A stretch of DNA of 64,000 bases, taken from the NCBI RefSeq assembly GCF_920984735.1, contig NZ_CAKLBU010000013.1, forward strand, positions 104,399 through 168,398, in the 5' to 3' direction. The position numbers and the translations under genes were made by a program. Every line of letters begins with the position of its first letter. Within the stretch, counting starts at the first letter, position 1. This document shows, piece after piece, positions 44,213 to 53,432 of this stretch. The notes beneath the pieces are model-generated. The model worked only from the letters and a program-made list of their open reading frames with translations, was not told the DNA's origin and did not search any database. Origin of the DNA: Pedobacter sp. Leaf250. Its GTDB lineage: Bacteria > Bacteroidota > Bacteroidia > Sphingobacteriales > Sphingobacteriaceae.

Positions 44213-44383
44213 ATTTTTTAGAAAAGCAAGGTCTGTTGTTTCATCGGTTTCGGTAGTCCTGCTCATTCGTTACAATCTTTTTTAAACTCCTGCTATTCCT
44301 CCCATTGTCGTCATTGCGAGAAGGAACAATGTGGCAATCTTTCTCGTAATAGCCAAAAAAGTATTTCCACTTCTATCAGGTTT
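44213..44383 (-). repeat. Composite interspersed repeat, copy 2 (inverted)
   Basis: The reverse complement begins AAACCTGATAGAAGTGG, then GAGAAAGATTGCCACATTG, CTTCTCGCAATGACGAC, AAAAAAGATTGTAACG, GAATGAGCAGGACTACCG and ends CTTGCTTTTCTAAAAAAT. Block order, ends and length (171 against 169) match copy 1 at 35599. It fills most of the pdxA-sulfurtransferase gap. Confidence 0.7.
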
Positions 44384-44390
44384 ATTTTTG
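44383..44390 (+). promoter_or_regulatory. Candidate -7 box (TATTTTTG) for the sulfurtransferase
   Basis: TATTTTTG lies 28 bases before the ATG at 44419 and abuts the edge of the composite repeat, so the repeat inserted immediately beside the promoter or brought its upstream part. Confidence 0.5.
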
Positions 44391-44418
44391 CTAAAATTGT
44401 GCATCAAATTCAAACGAA

Positions 44419-45261
44419 ATGAGTAAAATTTCCCCAATCATAAAACCTGAAGATTTAACTTGGTTAAATTTAGATAATGAAATTGTTATTATAGATGCCA
44501 GTGCTGGCGCTAGAGACCGTTATGATGAGCAACATTTAGCAGGTGCAATTTACGCTGATGTAAATAATGATTTGGCCAATATTGGCGATTTTGCAATGGG
44601 TGGTCGTCATCCGTTACCAACTTCCGAACAATTTTCAGCTGTATTACAAAAATTAGGTGTCACAAAAAGTAGCCATGTGATTGTTTACGACGACAAAAAT
44701 GGCGGTAATGCAGCAGCAAGATTATGGTGGATGTTTAGGGCAATTGGGCACGAAAAAGTACAGGTAATTGATGGTGGTTTTCAGGCAGCTGTAAAAGCTG
44801 GCTTCCCTACAACAAGTAAAGCTGAAACACCAAAATCAGTCGAAAAATACGATGTTCAAAATTGGAACTTACTATTGTCAAATATCAACGAAGTAGAAAA
44901 GGTGGGTGAAACAGATAACCACATCGTTATTGATGTTCGTGATGCAAATCGTTTTGCTGGTTTATCAGAGCCAATTGATTTAATTGCAGGCCATATTCCT
45001 GGTGCAATTAATATTCCGTTTACCGAAAATCTTGATGCCGATGGTCGCTTTTTATCCCCGGAAGAATTGGATAAAAAATATTCTGCAGTCGTGGGCAAAA
45101 TTAATCCTGAAAATATTATTGTCCATTGTGGTTCTGGCATTACAGCTTGCCACACGCTTTTGGCAATGGATTACGCAGGTTTGCCTATTCCGAAACTTTA
45201 CGTTGGCTCATGGAGTGAATGGAGCAGAAACGGCAAGGAAATGATTTTGGCTAATGGTTAG
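44419..45261 (+). CDS. Sulfurtransferase with two rhodanese domains
   Basis: The 280-residue product has an inactive-type N-terminal rhodanese domain (IVIIDASAGARDRYDEQHLAGAIYAD region, shown in two parts: IVIIDASAGARDRY and EQHLAGAIYAD) and a C-terminal catalytic one with HIPGAINIPFTEN and active-site Cys in IVHCGSGITACHT. The CGSGxTA loop is typical of thiosulfate or 3-mercaptopyruvate sulfurtransferases. It probably moves sulfane sulfur in the cytoplasm; no signal peptide is present. Confidence 0.9.
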   Translation: MSKISPIIKPEDLTWLNLDNEIVIIDASAGARDRYDEQHLAGAIYADVNNDLANIGDFAMGGRHPLPTSEQFSAVLQKLGVTKSSHVIVYDDKNGGNAAARLWWMFRAIGHEKVQVIDGGFQAAVKAGFPTTSKAETPKSVEKYDVQNWNLLLSNINEVEKVGETDNHIVIDVRDANRFAGLSEPIDLIAGHIPGAINIPFTENLDADGRFLSPEELDKKYSAVVGKINPENIIVHCGSGITACHTLLAMDYAGLPIPKLYVGSWSEWSRNGKEMILANG

Positions 45262-45396
45262 CGATTTGTTATACAAGCTTAGGTGAGCTAACCCGATAGG
45301 CGCAAACATACTTTTTATTTGTCCTAACCCTCAATATACTGCCATAATGGATTAGTTTATTTCATAAAAATCAATATAAATGACATTTTAGGGTAA
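45262..45396. other. Intergenic stretch, nothing definite
   Basis: This first part of the 469-base gap after the sulfurtransferase is AT-rich and holds no ORF, terminator with a T-run or recognised motif. The rest of the gap is repeat sequence and the rpmF-cluster promoter. Confidence 0.4.
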
Positions 45397-45616
45397 TCAT
45401 CATTGCGAGAAACTATTTTTCATAGTTTCGTGGCAATCTCATTAGATAAAATTTTATCAATAGTGAGATTGCCTTTCCCGAGGAAGTACCGGGATTGCAA
45501 AGTAGGAAAATAAAAAAGTCAACAGTGGGTACGAAACATGACAGAATTTAAAAAAGATTGAAATGGAAAGTGAAACGTACTGAACCGAAAAGTAGTGAAA
45601 CTGATTTTCAAAGAAT
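45397..45616 (+). repeat. Composite interspersed repeat, copy 3 (diverged)
   Basis: ATCATTGCGAGAAAC with a TGGCAATCTC arm opens the stretch, followed by GAGATTGCCTTTCCCGAGG. The last block (45529-45616: CATGACAG, AAAAAAGATTGAAATGG, TACTGAACC, CTGATTTTCAAAGAAT) aligns with the second half of copy 1. The 5' part differs, so it is a partial or rearranged copy. Confidence 0.55.
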
Positions 45617-45700
45617 TATATTTAGATTAATAAGTTAAAAAGATGTTTTACTAACATCAACAATTTTTAAAAAACATTTTTTATCTAATTATTTTATCCA

Positions 45701-45708
45701 TACATTTG
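45701..45708 (+). promoter_or_regulatory. Candidate -7 box (TACATTTG) of the rpmF-fatty acid cluster
   Basis: TACATTTG followed by C is a perfect TAnnTTTG match 22 bases before the first gene of the cluster. Confidence 0.65.
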
Positions 45709-45730
45709 CAGGCTAAAATTTTATAGTACT

Positions 45731-46261
45731 TTGAAGCCATTAAAACAATTTTCTATACCGTTTACCGGATTAAAATTGGGAGCTCATCATTTTGATTATG
45801 AGCTTGATGACCACTTTTTTAATGCTTTTGAGTATTCATTAATTAAAAGTGGGAATTTAAAAGTAGAGCTGGAACTTGATAAACAAGAGACCATGTTGCT
45901 TTTAAAGTTCAAAGTTATTGGTACAGTAAATTTAGATTGCGATAAATGTTTATCGGAGTTTGCTTACCCGGTAAACTTGTACGAAAGACAAATTGTAAAA
46001 TTTGCTGAAGACGAGTTGGAAAGCGACGATGAAGAAATCATTACGCTGAGCCGAAAAGATTCCGAGATTGATATATCGGCGCCTTTATACGAAATGATAA
46101 ACGTGGCAGTGCCTTATATCAAAAACTGCGAGCAGGCAGGTAAAGATTGTGATCAGGAAATGATTGATCGTTTAGAACAACTCTCTATCGATAAGCAGGC
46201 AGAAGAAAATGAACAAACAAGCGACCCACGTTGGGAAGCCCTTAATAAGTTAAAAAAATAA
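45731..46261 (+). CDS. DUF177 (YceD-type) protein
   Basis: The 176-residue product starts at TTG; there is no in-frame ATG before the conserved start KPLKQFSIPFTGLKLGAHHF. A Cys pair (LDCDKCLSEF) and a second pair (NCEQAGKDCD) are typical of the family, which pairs with rpmF across bacteria and has a role in 23S rRNA or ribosome biogenesis. It is 15 bases before rpmF and heads the lipid gene cluster. Confidence 0.88.
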   Translation: MKPLKQFSIPFTGLKLGAHHFDYELDDHFFNAFEYSLIKSGNLKVELELDKQETMLLLKFKVIGTVNLDCDKCLSEFAYPVNLYERQIVKFAEDELESDDEEIITLSRKDSEIDISAPLYEMINVAVPYIKNCEQAGKDCDQEMIDRLEQLSIDKQAEENEQTSDPRWEALNKLKK

Positions 46262-46276
46262 TTAGATTATACACCA

Positions 46277-46468
46277 ATGGCACATCCAAAACGGAAAATC
46301 TCGAAACAGAGAAAAAATAAAAGAAGAACACACTACAAAGCAGTGACGCCTTCTTTAGCAACTTGCGCAGCAACAGGTGCTATTCACGTACCTCACCGTG
46401 CATACAACGTTGATGGTAACCTATACTATAACGGTAAATTGGTTATCGAAAATACTCAAATCGGGTAA
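46277..46468 (+). CDS. rpmF: 50S ribosomal protein L32, zinc-free form
   Basis: The 63-residue protein begins MAHPKRKISKQRKNKRRTHY, the L32 signature. The zinc-ribbon Cys pairs are missing: only one Cys is left (SLATCAATGA), and the second pair position reads HRAYNVDG. This is the C-minus type of L32 common in Bacteroidota. It sits between DUF177 and plsX, the widespread ribosome-to-lipid gene order. Confidence 0.95.
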   Translation: MAHPKRKISKQRKNKRRTHYKAVTPSLATCAATGAIHVPHRAYNVDGNLYYNGKLVIENTQIG

Positions 46469-46569
46469 TTTTCTTAAGAAATTGTTTGTGTTTTCAGCGG
46501 GTTTAGTCATACCTTAGTCAACTGAATATTCAGGATTTAACCTGACACTAACACAAACAAATTTTTTCT

Positions 46570-47508
46570 ATGAAAATAGGCCTCGACATAATGGGCGGAG
46601 ACTATGCTCCCAAAGCAATCGTTTTGGGAGCAATAGCAGCTCATCAATCGCTAAACGCTGGAGAACATTTAGTTCTAATCGGCGATACCGAACAGATTAA
46701 ACCGATTCTCGCAGAAGAGGGTTTTAATCCGGATCATTTTGAATACGTTCATACTGATGAAGTTATTGGTATGGGCGAACATCCCACCAAAGCAATTGTT
46801 CAGAAACCAAACTCGAGCATCGCAGTTGGTTTTAATCTTTTAAAAGAAGGTAAAATCGATTCGTTTGCAAGTGCTGGTAACTCTGGAGCAATGTTAGTTG
46901 GCGCTGTTTTTAGCGTTAAAACTATTCCGGGCATCATCCGCCCTTGTTTATGCTCTATTCTTCCAAAACTTAAAGGCGGTACCGGCTTATTATTAGATGT
47001 AGGTGCCAATGCCGATTGCAAACCTGATATTCTATTACAATTTGGTGTACTGGGTAGCCTTTACGCTGAAAATCTTTTCAAAATCGAAAACCCAAGGGTT
47101 GCGTTAATGAATATTGGCGAAGAAGACGAAAAAGGAAACATGCTAAGCATGGCTACTTTTCCGTTAATGAAAGATACCAATCTATTTAACTTTGTTGGTA
47201 ACGTAGAAGGTAGAGATTTATTTAACGATAAATCGGATGTAATCGTTTGCGATGGTTTTACCGGAAATGTAATGCTTAAACTGGCAGAATCATTTTATGT
47301 AATTACCATTAAAAAAGGTTTAAAAGATGAGTTTTTCGATCGTTTCAATTATGAGCAATATGGTGGAAGTCCGGTTTTAGGTGTTAACGCTCCCGTTGTT
47401 ATCGGACATGGAATTTCTAGTCCGCTGGCTGTTAAAAATATGGTTCTTCAATCCAGAGAAATGATTACCACCGGATTGGTAGAAAAAATTAGAATGGCAT
47501 TTAAATAA
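46570..47508 (+). CDS. plsX: Phosphate acyltransferase PlsX
   Basis: The 312-residue product has MKIGLDIMGGDYAPKAIVLG at its start, GMGEHPTKAIVQKPNSS, FASAGNSGAMLVGAVF, LLLDVGANADCKPD, ALMNIGEEDEKGN and VCDGFTGNVMLKLAE. It converts acyl-ACP to acyl phosphate for phospholipid synthesis. It is followed by fabH after 18 bases. Confidence 0.96.
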   Translation: MKIGLDIMGGDYAPKAIVLGAIAAHQSLNAGEHLVLIGDTEQIKPILAEEGFNPDHFEYVHTDEVIGMGEHPTKAIVQKPNSSIAVGFNLLKEGKIDSFASAGNSGAMLVGAVFSVKTIPGIIRPCLCSILPKLKGGTGLLLDVGANADCKPDILLQFGVLGSLYAENLFKIENPRVALMNIGEEDEKGNMLSMATFPLMKDTNLFNFVGNVEGRDLFNDKSDVIVCDGFTGNVMLKLAESFYVITIKKGLKDEFFDRFNYEQYGGSPVLGVNAPVVIGHGISSPLAVKNMVLQSREMITTGLVEKIRMAFK

Positions 47509-47526
47509 TTTATTAAAATTTTTAAA

Positions 47527-48525
47527 ATGAGTAAAATTCACGCTGCTATTACGGCAGTTAATGGTTACGTCCCCGACTATGTGCTAACAAACGCAGAGTT
47601 AGAAACCATTGTTGATACTTCTGATGAGTGGATTACCAGCAGAACGGGAATTAAAGAACGCAGAATTTTAAAAGGTGAGGGTTTAGGTACTTCAGATATG
47701 GCTGTTCATGCTGTAAATGGTTTGCTTAAAAAAAGAGGTATTGATGCAAAGGAAATTGAACTAATTATCTTTTGCACCACTACGCCAGATTTTACTTTCC
47801 CTGCAACTGCTAACGTTTTGGCTGATAAAGTTGGTGCAACAAATGCCTGGGGTTACGATTTACAAGCAGCTTGCTCTGGTTTTATTTTTGGTTTATCTAC
47901 AGGTGCTTCATTTATAGAATCAGGCCGTCATAAAAAAGTATTGGTTGTTGGTGGCGATAAAATGTCATCAATTATTAATTATGAAGACCGTACAACCTGT
48001 ATTATTTTCGGCGATGGATGTGGATGTGCATTATTAGAGCCAAATGAAGAAGGCTTAGGGATTCAGGATTCTATTCTAAGAACTGATGGTTCTGGTAGAG
48101 ATTTCTTAGGTATGAAAGCAGGTGGTTCTGTTAAACCGGCAACCCATGAAACCATTGATGCAAGAGAACATTTTGCGCATCAGGAAGGCCCAACGGTTTT
48201 CAAATTTGCGGTAACCAATATGGCTGATGTTGCAGCCGAAATAATGGAACGTAATGGCTTAACTGCTGATGATGTTGCATGGCTAGTGCCTCACCAGGCT
48301 AATAAACGTATTATTGATGCTACAGCAAACCGTATGGGCGTAACAACCGATAAGGTAATGATTAACATCGAGCGTTACGGAAATACTACAAACGGAACTA
48401 TTCCATTATGTTTATGGGAATGGGAAAGCCGACTAAAAAAAGGTGATAACATTGTGTTAGCTGCTTTTGGTGGAGGCTTTACGTGGGGTTCTATTTATTT
48501 AAAATGGGCCTACGATACAAAATAG
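47527..48525 (+). CDS. fabH: 3-oxoacyl-ACP synthase III
   Basis: The 332-residue product has the catalytic triad Cys116 ([12 protein letters not shown]), His256 (VPHQANKRI) and the Asn in [11 protein letters not shown], plus [16 protein letters not shown] at the start. It condenses acetyl-CoA with malonyl-ACP to start fatty-acid chains, and may accept branched primers as in related taxa. Confidence 0.96.
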   Translation: MSKIHAAITAVNGYVPDYVLTNAELETIVDTSDEWITSRTGIKERRILKGEGLGTSDMAVHAVNGLLKKRGIDAKEIELIIFCTTTPDFTFPATANVLADKVGATNAWGYDLQAACSGFIFGLSTGASFIESGRHKKVLVVGGDKMSSIINYEDRTTCIIFGDGCGCALLEPNEEGLGIQDSILRTDGSGRDFLGMKAGGSVKPATHETIDAREHFAHQEGPTVFKFAVTNMADVAAEIMERNGLTADDVAWLVPHQANKRIIDATANRMGVTTDKVMINIERYGNTTNGTIPLCLWEWESRLKKGDNIVLAAFGGGFTWGSIYLKWAYDTK

Positions 48526-48681
48526 GAATTTGGAAATAATCAATAGATAATAGACAAATGCATCATAAGCGTTGCCTATTTCTTATTTCCCATTGCCTAT
48601 TTTCTCTATAATTACAAACAAAAAAAGTATAACTTAGTTAATTCATTTATACACTATTTTTTACATAACAAGGATTAAAAA

Positions 48682-49158
48682 ATGGATATCAAACAAATAC
48701 AGGAACTGATTAAATTTGTTTCTCGTTCTGGAGTAAACGAAGTTGCTATTGAGCAGGAAAACTTCAAGATTACGATTAAAACAAACCAGGCACCAACTTA
48801 TGTGCAGGCTACCGTGCCACAAGCACCACTTGTACAGGCTGCCGCACCAGTTGCAACAGCTCCTACTGCTCCGGTTGCAGCTACACCTGCAGTGCCAGTT
48901 GCAGAAGACACTTCTAAATACATTACGGTTAAATCTCCTATGATTGGTACATTCTACCGTTCTGCCAGTCCGGATAAACCAATGTTTGTAAATGTTGGCG
49001 ACGAAATTGGTACTGGTAAAGTAATTTGCATCATTGAGGCAATGAAACTTTTCAATGAAATTGAAAGTGAAGTTTCAGGTCGTATCGTTAAAATTTTGGT
49101 TGATAATGCATCACCAGTAGAATACGATCAACCGTTGTTTTTAGTAGAACCTATCTAA
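48682..49158 (+). CDS. accB: Biotin carboxyl carrier protein of acetyl-CoA carboxylase
   Basis: The 158-residue product has an N-terminal [20 protein letters not shown] region, an Ala/Pro/Val-rich linker (residues about 37-78) and the biotinyl domain with Lys122 in [12 protein letters not shown]. It carries the carboxybiotin between AccC and the carboxyltransferase. The AGGATTAAAAA string before ATG is one of the better ribosome sites in the window. Confidence 0.95.
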   Translation: MDIKQIQELIKFVSRSGVNEVAIEQENFKITIKTNQAPTYVQATVPQAPLVQAAAPVATAPTAPVAATPAVPVAEDTSKYITVKSPMIGTFYRSASPDKPMFVNVGDEIGTGKVICIIEAMKLFNEIESEVSGRIVKILVDNASPVEYDQPLFLVEPI

Positions 49159-49199
49159 TTAGCTAATTCACTAATTAGCCAATAGCTAATTTAAAATAT

Positions 49200-50546
49200 A
49201 TGTTTAAAAAAATACTTATTGCCAACAGGGGAGAAATCGCTTTGCGTATTATCCGTACCTGTAAGGAAATGGGCATCAAAACGGTTGCTGTTTATTCTAC
49301 CGCCGATCGCGAAAGTTTACACGTTCGTTTTGCTGATGAGGCTGTTTGTATTGGTCCTCCTCCAAGTAAAGATTCTTATTTAAATATTCCAAATATTATA
49401 TCAGCAGCGGAATTAACGAATGCTGATGCCATACATCCAGGTTATGGTTTCTTGTCAGAAAATGCTAAGTTTTCTAACATTTGTCGTGAGTATGGTATCA
49501 AATTTATTGGTGCAACTCCAGAGCAAATCAATGGCATGGGCGATAAAGCTTCTGCAAAAGAAACCATGAAAATTGCGGGCGTACCAACCATTCCGGGTTC
49601 TGAAGGATTATTAACCAGCGTTAAAGAAGGTATCGCAATTGCGAACGAAATGGGCTATCCGGTTATTCTTAAGGCAACTGCCGGCGGTGGTGGTCGTGGA
49701 ATGCGTGTAGTTTGGAAAGATGAAGATTTTGAAAATGCATGGGATAGTGCTCGTCAGGAATCTGGTGCAGCTTTCGGTAACGATGGTTTATATCTAGAGA
49801 AATATATCGAGGATCCACGTCACATTGAAATCCAGATTATTGGTGATCAATTTGGCATGGCTTGTCACTTATCAGAACGCGATTGCTCTATACAACGACG
49901 CCACCAAAAATTAGTGGAAGAATCTCCATCACCATTCATGACGGAAGAACTTCGTGTAAGAATGGGTGAGGCTGCCATAAAAGGTGCACAAGCTGTAAAT
50001 TATGAAGGCGCTGGTACAATCGAATTTTTGGTTGATAAACACCGAAACTTCTACTTTATGGAAATGAATACACGTATTCAGGTAGAGCATCCGGTTACGG
50101 AAGAAGTAATTAACTTTGATTTAATCAAAGAACAAATTAAAGTTGCTGCCGGAATTCCAATTTCTGGTAAAAACTATTTCCCTGATATGCATGCAATCGA
50201 ATGTCGTATCAATGCAGAAGATCCGGCAAATAATTTCCGTCCTTCGCCAGGAAAAATTACCAATTTTCATTCTCCAGGCGGTCATGGTGTTCGTGTAGAT
50301 ACACACGTTTATGCAGGTTATTCCATTCCATCAAACTACGATTCGATGATTGCAAAGTTGATTTGCGTGGCACAAACCCGTGAAGAAGCCATTTGCACCA
50401 TGGAGCGTGCTTTAGGCGAATTTGTAATTGAAGGCGTTAAAACGACAATTCCTTTCCATTTACAGTTAATGAAAGATCCGAACTTCAGAGCCGGAAACTT
50501 CACAACGAAATTTATGGAAACGTTTGAGTTTCAAGATTCAGAATAA
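49200..50546 (+). CDS. accC: Biotin carboxylase of acetyl-CoA carboxylase
   Basis: The 448-residue ATP-grasp enzyme shows [20 protein letters not shown] at the start, [13 protein letters not shown] (ATP loop), [25 protein letters not shown] and DSMIAKLI. It carboxylates biotin on AccB. A 16-bp hairpin terminator closes the fatty-acid cluster. Confidence 0.97.
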   Translation: MFKKILIANRGEIALRIIRTCKEMGIKTVAVYSTADRESLHVRFADEAVCIGPPPSKDSYLNIPNIISAAELTNADAIHPGYGFLSENAKFSNICREYGIKFIGATPEQINGMGDKASAKETMKIAGVPTIPGSEGLLTSVKEGIAIANEMGYPVILKATAGGGGRGMRVVWKDEDFENAWDSARQESGAAFGNDGLYLEKYIEDPRHIEIQIIGDQFGMACHLSERDCSIQRRHQKLVEESPSPFMTEELRVRMGEAAIKGAQAVNYEGAGTIEFLVDKHRNFYFMEMNTRIQVEHPVTEEVINFDLIKEQIKVAAGIPISGKNYFPDMHAIECRINAEDPANNFRPSPGKITNFHSPGGHGVRVDTHVYAGYSIPSNYDSMIAKLICVAQTREEAICTMERALGEFVIEGVKTTIPFHLQLMKDPNFRAGNFTTKFMETFEFQDSE

Positions 50547-50564
50547 AAAAGTTATAAATATTTT

Positions 50565-50600
50565 AAAAGCGGTCAAGTTTGCGAAAACTTGACCGCTTTT
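50565..50600 (+). terminator. Intrinsic terminator of the fatty-acid cluster
   Basis: AAAAGCGGTCAAGTTT-GCGA-AAACTTGACCGCTTTT is a 16-bp perfect stem with a tetraloop, ending in T-rich sequence. Confidence 0.9.
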
Positions 50601-50713
50601 GTTTTAACGCTATTAAAGAAAGCTGTAAAAATTCACTTTAAATTTAAATATTTAACTTAACCTTGTAGCGTTTAGGTAATTACATTCGTTTCTATATTTA
50701 AAACCCTCAAATT

Positions 50714-51919
50714 ATGAAAAGAAATCTATTTAGCGCTTTACTACTTCTTTTAACAGTCGTAGCATTTACTCAATGTAAAAAAGATGAATATGAAATCATC
50801 CAGATTACCAAAATGATTACCGTAGAACAAATGAGAGCCTTACCTGTAGGGTTAACTAAAGCAGTGCCAGCCAAGAAAACTGGAAAAATCTACATCTATA
50901 ATGATTATCTTTTTATTAATGAGCCTGGTGAAGGTATTCATATTTACAATAACGTTAACCCTGGTTCGCCGGTTAGTATTGCTTTTGTACAGGTACCAGG
51001 TAATGTAGATCTCGCCATTCATAATAATATTCTTTACGCTGATAGTTTTATTGATTTGCTGGCTTTCGATATCTCAAATATCGGCAGCATAAAACAGGTA
51101 AAAAGAGTTAATGATGTTTTTAAACAAGTTTATTCGGCAGGAGCTCAAAAATTTTTATATATCACAAAGGATACTTTGGTTAAGAAGCAAGTTTATAAAG
51201 GCAGTGGATATAAAGATGCCGTAGCGTATTCAAATAGTGCATCTCAAAGCAGCTCTTCGGGTCAGGGAGGTTCAATGGCAAGGTTTACTTTAATGAACGA
51301 TTATTTGTATACTGTAGGAATGAACGAGTTAAGCCTTTTTGATGTTAAGACAGCCTCAAATCCATCCTTTATTAAATCAATAAATTTAGGCTGGGGTATT
51401 GAAACAATATTTCCTTACGAGAATAAATTATTTATTGGCACCAATACAGGAATGCATATTTTCAATGCAACTGATGCTGCCAATCCAGTTAAACTTTCTA
51501 CTTACAGCCACGTTTTTGCCTGCGATCCGGTAGTGGTTCAAGGAAAGTTTGCTTATGTAACATTACGTACAGGTACAGCATGTAGGCTAGGAAGTAACCA
51601 ATTAGAAGTAATAGATATTGAAGACCCGACAAAACCAAAGATGATTGCATTTTACCCTATGCAAAATCCCCATGGCTTGAGTGTAGCTGGAAATAATCTA
51701 TTCTTATGTGAAGGTAATTTTGGTATAAAAAGCTTTAACATAGCTGATAACAAGGCTATTGGAAATAATATGTTGCAGCATTTACAAAATATTAAAAGCT
51801 ACGACGTTATTGCAGGGCCAAAATCATTAATAGTAACTGGCGATGATGGAGTTTATCAATTTAATTACAGCAATGCCGCTAACATAAGGCAATTGAGCGT
51901 GATTAAAGTTCAGAAATAG
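50714..51919 (+). CDS. LVIVD-repeat lipoprotein
   Basis: The 401-residue product has a lipoprotein signal (MKRNLFSALLLLLTVVAFTQ, then Cys21). The mature part is a beta-propeller-like string of LVIVD-type repeats: IYNDYLFINEPGEGIHIYNN, LAFDISNIGSIKQVKRV, LSLFDVKTASNPSFIKSI, MHIFNATDAANPVKL, LEVIDIEDPTKPKMIAFYPM and GIKSFNIADNKAI. It is a surface or periplasmic scaffold of unknown ligand. A near-consensus -7 box (TACATTCG) lies at 50681-50688. Confidence 0.8.
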   Translation: MKRNLFSALLLLLTVVAFTQCKKDEYEIIQITKMITVEQMRALPVGLTKAVPAKKTGKIYIYNDYLFINEPGEGIHIYNNVNPGSPVSIAFVQVPGNVDLAIHNNILYADSFIDLLAFDISNIGSIKQVKRVNDVFKQVYSAGAQKFLYITKDTLVKKQVYKGSGYKDAVAYSNSASQSSSSGQGGSMARFTLMNDYLYTVGMNELSLFDVKTASNPSFIKSINLGWGIETIFPYENKLFIGTNTGMHIFNATDAANPVKLSTYSHVFACDPVVVQGKFAYVTLRTGTACRLGSNQLEVIDIEDPTKPKMIAFYPMQNPHGLSVAGNNLFLCEGNFGIKSFNIADNKAIGNNMLQHLQNIKSYDVIAGPKSLIVTGDDGVYQFNYSNAANIRQLSVIKVQK

Positions 51920-51997
51920 ATTATTGCACATATGCAAACTCTATTTTTACGGGCTTTTCTCATAATTAAATAAACTATTTCTATATTTAACACGTAA

Positions 51998-52030
51998 ATA
52001 CCATTCTATTCATTTAGAATGGTATTTTTG
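51998..52030 (+). terminator. Terminator of the LVIVD gene overlapping the tatC promoter
   Basis: ATACCATTCTA and TAGAATGGTAT form an 11-bp perfect stem with a 6-base loop followed by TTTTTG. The last stem bases and the T-run also make TATTTTTG (52023-52030), a perfect -7 box nine bases before the tatC ATG, so terminator and promoter share bases. Confidence 0.75.
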
Positions 52031-52038
52031 TTTTCAAC

Positions 52039-52920
52039 ATGAGCGACACTAAAAAAACTTCCCTTACAAAAGCTATAGGACAAAAGAGTACAACTTTAGA
52101 GGCAGAAATGTCTTTTTTTGATCACCTCGACGTTCTTCGTAAACATTTAATCAGAGCCGTAATCGCCATTGCCGTTTTTACAGGTATCGCTTTTTACTTT
52201 AACGAATTTATTCTAGATAAGATTATTTTTGGGCCTAAAAAGCCAGATTTTTGGACTTATCGCATGATGTGCAAATTGGTTGAGAAATTTCCATCGCTAG
52301 GTGCTGATATGTGCATCACGAAAATCAATGGAGAGATCATCAATACTGAAATGGCCGGTCAGTTTAATCTTCAACTAAATGTTTGTGTAATGTGTGGCAT
52401 TGTAGTAGGTTTCCCATATCTACTTTGGGAAATTTGGCGCTTCATTAAACCTGCTTTGCATGAAAATGAGCGTAAATCTGCAAGTGGCTTCGTGTTTTTT
52501 GCCTCAATGCTTTTTATTGTCGGTATTTTATTCGGTTACTTCATTGTGTGCCCGCTTTCAGTTAACTTTTTAACAGGTTATACGGTAAGTGAAGAAATTA
52601 AAAATACATTCACAGTCGATTCATATTTATCATCGGTTGCCACTTTAACCTTAGGAACTGGTATCATTTTCGAACTTCCGGTAATTATTTTCATCTTATC
52701 AAAACTTGGATTAATGACGCCGAAATTAATGAGATCGAGCAGAAGATATGCAGCTGTAATCATTTTAATTATTGCCGCAATTGTAACGCCAACACCAGAT
52801 ATTATGACGATGTTGATCGTTGCTACACCATTGTTCCTGCTTTATGAATTAAGTATTTTCGTTTCTGCTTTTATCGAAAGAAAGAAGAAAAAAGATGAAG
52901 CTGCGTTCTTCGCTAACTAA
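52039..52920 (+). CDS. tatC: Twin-arginine translocase subunit TatC
   Basis: The 293-residue membrane protein has the TatC start MSFFDHLDVLRKHLIRAVIA (residues 23-42), six helices, and the conserved FIKPALHENERKSA loop with a Glu. A longer periplasmic loop after the first helix (residues about 60-105: FGPKKPDFWTYRMMCKLVEK region) with extra Cys residues is typical of Bacteroidota TatC. It exports folded proteins with TatA, which is not in the window. A charged C-terminus (ERKKKKDEAAFF) follows the last helix. Confidence 0.93.
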   Translation: MSDTKKTSLTKAIGQKSTTLEAEMSFFDHLDVLRKHLIRAVIAIAVFTGIAFYFNEFILDKIIFGPKKPDFWTYRMMCKLVEKFPSLGADMCITKINGEIINTEMAGQFNLQLNVCVMCGIVVGFPYLLWEIWRFIKPALHENERKSASGFVFFASMLFIVGILFGYFIVCPLSVNFLTGYTVSEEIKNTFTVDSYLSSVATLTLGTGIIFELPVIIFILSKLGLMTPKLMRSSRRYAAVIILIIAAIVTPTPDIMTMLIVATPLFLLYELSIFVSAFIERKKKKDEAAFFAN

Positions 52921-52954
52921 CAAAAACATTACGAATAGATTTTAGAATTCTATA

Positions 52955-52962
52955 TAAATTTG
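52955..52962 (+). promoter_or_regulatory. Candidate rpiB -7 box (TAAATTTG), leaderless
   Basis: TAAATTTG-GAC-ATG: the box ends three bases before the rpiB start codon at 52966. Confidence 0.55.
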
Positions 52963-52965
52963 GAC

Positions 52966-53403
52966 ATGTCTGAAACTAGAATAAAAATAGCGATTGGTGG
53001 AGATCACGCTGGTTTTGAATATAAAGAAGTGCTAAAAGATTTTCTCGCAGATTATGAGATAAAAGATTTTGGTACGTATTCATTAGATTCTGTTGATTAC
53101 CCTGATTTTGCTCATCCTGTAGCTTCAGCAGTGGAAACTGGTGAATATGCATTTGGTATTTTACTTTGCGGATCAGCAAATGGTGTAGCCATTACCGCTA
53201 ATAAACATGCAGGTATTCGTGCAGGTTTATGTTGGGAGAATGAAGTAGCATCTTTGGTAAGAAAACATAATAATGCAAATGTTTTATGTATTCCCGCTCG
53301 ATTTGTTTCAGAAGAATTGGCAAAAGAAATTACCACTACTTTTTTAAATACTGAATTTGAAGGTGGTCGCCATCAAAACAGAGTTGATAAAATTTCGTGT
53401 TAA
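52966..53403 (+). CDS. rpiB: Ribose 5-phosphate isomerase B
   Basis: The 145-residue product shows KIAIGGDHAGFEYKEVL, the catalytic Cys68 in LLCGSANGVAITANK, RAGLCWENEVASL, HNNANVLCIPARFV and EFEGGRHQNRV. It interconverts ribose and ribulose 5-phosphates. A TTG at 52960 would add two residues but lies in the -7 box, so ATG 52966 is preferred. Confidence 0.93.
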   Translation: MSETRIKIAIGGDHAGFEYKEVLKDFLADYEIKDFGTYSLDSVDYPDFAHPVASAVETGEYAFGILLCGSANGVAITANKHAGIRAGLCWENEVASLVRKHNNANVLCIPARFVSEELAKEITTTFLNTEFEGGRHQNRVDKISC

Positions 53404-53432
53404 CCTATATCAAACTAACTAACTTACCCATA

